From: Nematostella vectensis
Lineage: Eukaryota > Cnidaria > Anthozoa > Actiniaria > Edwardsiidae
Length of the DNA: 64,000 bases
Assembly (NCBI RefSeq): GCF_932526225.1
Contig: NC_064035.1
Location: forward strand, 8,171,296 to 8,235,295
Reading direction: 5' to 3'
Below, piece after piece: positions 61,121 through 64,000 of the stretch (its first letter is position 1; each line of letters starts with the position of its first letter). The translations under genes and the position numbers were made by a program. The notes below the pieces were generated by a model that saw only the letters and a program-made list of their open reading frames with translations, was not told the origin of the DNA and ran no database searches.

Positions 61121-61905
61121 CAGATTTTATATTTAGGGGGCTACTACCACTGACGAAGAGCTTTCACCAGCAGAACAATATCATTGTCAGACTCTTCATT
61201 AGTTGTGGTAATATGTTGTAATTTCTGTTAATCTTGTTGAACAGGTTGTACAAATGACTTCGAATCTATAGGACATTGCACTGGGATGTATTACTGGCTA
61301 TGTATGTGGGATCAGGGATCGGCTTTATTTTGAAGATCAGATATCAAAACTAGGTTGGATCATTTTGAAAATATTGGGATCACAATGATTTTCTGGAGAC
61401 CTTTGGAACATATGATTATGGGATCAGTGATCACGATTTCACTCAATTTAGGGATAAAGGATCATTTTTTATCCTTTGGATCAGGATCATTTAAAAATGT
61501 ATATAACACCGTTACTCCTCAAAATAAAGGACGTTGTCATGGGGTTTGGTTATGGAAGATGCTGGTGGTTCCTAACAAAAAAATTGAGTATTAGGAATGA
61601 GCTATTGCTATTGATACAATTAATTATAAAAGAATAATTGTTGGGAACATCGTTAGTGTAGTTTTCAGTTTAACCCTGCAAAGCAGGAATAAATATTTAT
61701 TATTGAGGACTATATGTACTAATAGAGCTTAGAACCTTGATGTAATGATTCTTGAAATGATGACCATCTCGCGTGAGATAGTTAACATCCCGGTTATCAG
61801 CAACGCAGGATATCATCTCGATTGTCGAGATTTTTCATTGCGATGATGAGATCCCGGTTTTTTCATGTCGTTTTATCAACAGGTTGCAATGTATTTATCG
61901 GTTAA
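61121..61905. other. Intergenic / USP 3' UTR
   Basis: Contains the likely poly(A) signal at 61688. Short GGATCA-type words recur at 61315-61495. No gene recognised. Confidence 0.5.
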
Positions 61906-62179
61906 CAGGGGTGGCGGCGGAACGCGGGAGTGGAAGTGACGAGAGAGGGGGGGGGGGGGGGCTGGATGATTTGATCTAAAAGGGGGAGGGGGGTACCAGG
62001 ATTGTACATAGAGTGCAGATAAAATATGATTGAAACAGTTTAAAAAATGTTCCATATCGTATTTTATCAGGCAATTGATTTACACATTTAAAACTATTTA
62101 GGTACTCGAAAAACGCGTTCATGTTAAAAAAAAAAAAAAAAAAAAAAAACATCTGCTCCCTTTCCGTCCGCCGTCCCTG
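61906..62179. mobile_element. MITE with CAGGG termini, 274 bp
   Basis: The left end CAGGGGTGGCGGCGGA and the right end TCCGCCGTCCCTG-like sequence are inverted, with GTTAA duplicated at 61901-61905 and 62180-62184. The interior has a poly-G run near 61950 and a poly-A run near 62130. Non-coding. Confidence 0.7.
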
Positions 62180-62184
62180 GTTAA

Positions 62185-63238
62185 CAAAGGAATGACATAC
62201 AAAATAAGGGGAAAAATGATTGTTTAAAAATTTGTTTATGGTATTGTTTACACAATAAAAGTTGAAACTGAAACTTTCTCCTACTGTCTGAGACTGTAGG
62301 CGCGCGGGAGAGCTCAGCTGGCCATAACTTAGCCATAACTCAAGCGGAGCGCAGGAGAAAGGCTCCTGATTCTTTCTCTTGCGCTCCCTGTGTCCCTGAT
62401 CTCCGCGACACCCTGGATCCCCGAGGATGGCTTGTTCTGTGAAAATGCTTAGTTAATAACAGTCTAAGTATCAGAATACAGGGGAGTGGTTTGTGGCAGT
62501 TTGCCTAAGTTATGGCACATGGGGCCCATACCGTCCTAACTGAAGATGAATTTTTGAGACAGGCTGCGTCTTCGTCGTCCATTGACATGCTTGCTCCCAA
62601 GAATGGAAGGAAATACAGCAAAGAATTTGCAGTAAAAATGCACGCAAAATAGAAGATGTAGAAAAAGAAGAGAAAAAACAAAAATATCTGAAACTCGTAT
62701 ACACTAAATATTTGCGAGTGTGAAATTTTTCTAGGCCAAAAGTGAAAAATCAATTAGTGGGAGCATACTTCTTTTTGACCGTTTGATGGTCGAAAAATTT
62801 TTGGTTACTTATTTTGAAAGTACGAAATCATTCACGAAAGGATATTTCTTAGGTAGTGGGTGAAGGTGAGCCAGTTTCTACGACTGATAGAAACATAACT
62901 CATACTCATAGAATGCTTCAAACTCACTATATAAGCATTCTTTCTGTTGTTTTATTTTCTTTATTTTTTATAAACACTACATTTATCAATTTAAAGAACT
63001 ACTGACAATAATAGCCCTGTGCTACCTGTTTCTGTCAAAAATCTACCAAAGACATTGATAATGGAATTAAGGAAATAAAAAATGTATCTATTACACGGCA
63101 GGGCCCCGATTTTTTTAAGAATTTCATTTCACAGAGAGAAAATTCTTTATCGCCAAAAATTAAACTAAATAGCATGTGATTTTGCATAAAAGTATCTGTT
63201 TATTTAATTACAAAATTTTCGGGCAATTCGAATCAAAT
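62185..63238. other. Intergenic, no gene recognised
   Basis: GC-richer at 62300-62430, then AT-rich. No exon or RNA gene supported. Confidence 0.5.
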
Positions 63239-63243
63239 CAGAT

Positions 63244-63409
63244 CAGGCGCGTCCCCGGGATTGGCTGAAGAGGGGGTGCGCAGTTATAGGAATCATATGG
63301 AAAAATCATAGAATTTGAAGATTCCTTAATAAGAACTGACCCAATTTTTGGCCGTCATGGGGGGGAGGGGGGGGGGGGGGGGTGGCGCACCCCCCTGTGT
63401 ACGCGCCTG
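63244..63409. mobile_element. MITE with CAGG termini, 166 bp, next to CRPPA start
   Basis: The ends CAGGCGCGT and ACGCGCCTG are inverted, with CAGAT duplicated at 63239-63243 and 63410-63414. It contains a poly-G run. It ends about 100 bp before the CRPPA ATG, so it lies in the promoter or leader. Confidence 0.7.
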
Positions 63410-63510
63410 CAGATGGGAACCGCACTGCACTCCTCCCCCCCCCCCCCCCCCCTTCAATATTTCGAGGCCTGCTATTGCGTGGTTTGCCTGTGGTAAGGTT
63501 CAAGTTCAAT

Positions 63511-63740
63511 ATGGCGGCTAGTGTTGATGTTGACATCCAAGTGAATTTTTCTGTGAGCGCGGTTCTCCCAGCCGCCGGGAGTGGAACAAGGATGGGTCTG
63601 AACACTCCAAAACAGGTAGAGACCATCATGTTTGCCTCTTGTTTAGTATGGTGATGTGTAAACGTATGCATTCCAATACTAAAGTTTTGCAGAGTGTTGG
63701 GAAAGCCATTGATCAGCTACACTATCGAGGCTTTTGAAAG
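63511..63740 (+). CDS. CRPPA: CRPPA/ISPD, D-ribitol-5-phosphate cytidylyltransferase (3' partial, exons 1-2)
   Basis: Makes CDP-ribitol for alpha-dystroglycan glycosylation in animals; related to bacterial IspD. Exon 1 is 63511-63615 and exon 2 is 63685-63740; the gene continues past the window. Exon 1 encodes MAASVDVDIQVNFSVSAVLP then AAGSGTRMGLNTPKQ, the G-rich nucleotide-binding loop of the cytidylyltransferase fold. Exon 2 adds FCRVLGKPLISYTIEAFER, lining up with the conserved PKQF...PLISYT block. The acceptor is CTAAAG before 63685, chosen because it alone keeps this block in frame; the nearby TTTGCAG is out of frame. The ATG overlaps an ATGGCGGC YY1-like word. Confidence 0.88.
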
Positions 63741-64000
63741 GTAATGTAGTTTAAAGCTCAACTTGCTTAATTATGAAACTATTATTAAGATCTTGGCACC
63801 AAGATCTTCATAATAGAACAATTCATAATACACGTCGATTAAATAAGCCTCTTTTCACAAAAGCGTTTGACTTCACCCTCCCGAAGTCACCGAAATTATT
63901 TTTACTTGAGCTTACTCTTCACTATATCTTGCTTAAGTTATATATAAATATAAGTACAGAAGCGTTAAATCTGATTTTTTCCCTTTGAATATTTCATTTT
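63741..64000 (+). other. CRPPA intron 2, 5' part
   Basis: Follows the donor GTAATG. AT-rich with no exon seen before the window ends. Confidence 0.6.

Noticed and set aside
63653-63695. TTTGCAG acceptor for CRPPA exon 2
   Set aside because: It puts a stop codon in frame; CTAAAG before 63685 restores the conserved PKQ-FC block.

Overview
The window looks like a stretch of an intron-rich invertebrate genome, most likely an anthozoan cnidarian (Nematostella-like). The evidence is short exons with GT-AG introns, deep conservation with vertebrate orthologues at exon level, two UspA-type universal stress protein genes (a family known from cnidarians but absent from vertebrates), and many small terminal-inverted-repeat elements. 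The species is an inference; the gene identities come from reading and splicing the exons in frame.

Layout. 424-4948 (+): the 3' half of a V-ATPase membrane subunit a gene; its 5' exons lie before the window. 6234-7244 (+): a single-exon rhodopsin-family GPCR. 7245-11714: gene-poor, with two Harbinger-type MITEs and two minisatellites. 11715-13479 (-): a small single calponin-homology-domain protein in four exons behind a TATA box. 14892-18520 (-): DIS3L2, an RNB-family 3'-5' exoribonuclease. 18972-52250 (+): PPP1R21, spread over 33 kb in 30 exons that I could splice completely to 772 aa; it shares a short divergent promoter with DIS3L2. 54838-57504 (-) and 58051-61120 (+): two divergent USP paralogues with identical intron phases. 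63511-end (+): first two exons of CRPPA/ISPD; the gene runs off the window.

The most striking feature is the PPP1R21 gene. Its introns hold a 5.1 kb foldback element, about 127 copies of a 43-bp repeat, about 200 copies of a 36-bp repeat, and at least six smaller arrays. Several of the smaller arrays are built from the gene's own exon ends and splice sites: intron 9 and intron 12 clearly, the intron 28/exon 29 boundary clearly, introns 23 and 25 probably, and the last coding codons after the stop. The gene is therefore surrounded by decoy copies of its splice junctions while its reading frame stays intact. A second unusual event is in the minus-strand USP gene: part of exon 3 and its flank is duplicated, and the junction is filled by an apparently exact copy of about 105 bp of the neighbouring USP gene's first intron.

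No operons, rRNA, tRNA or CRISPR arrays are seen.
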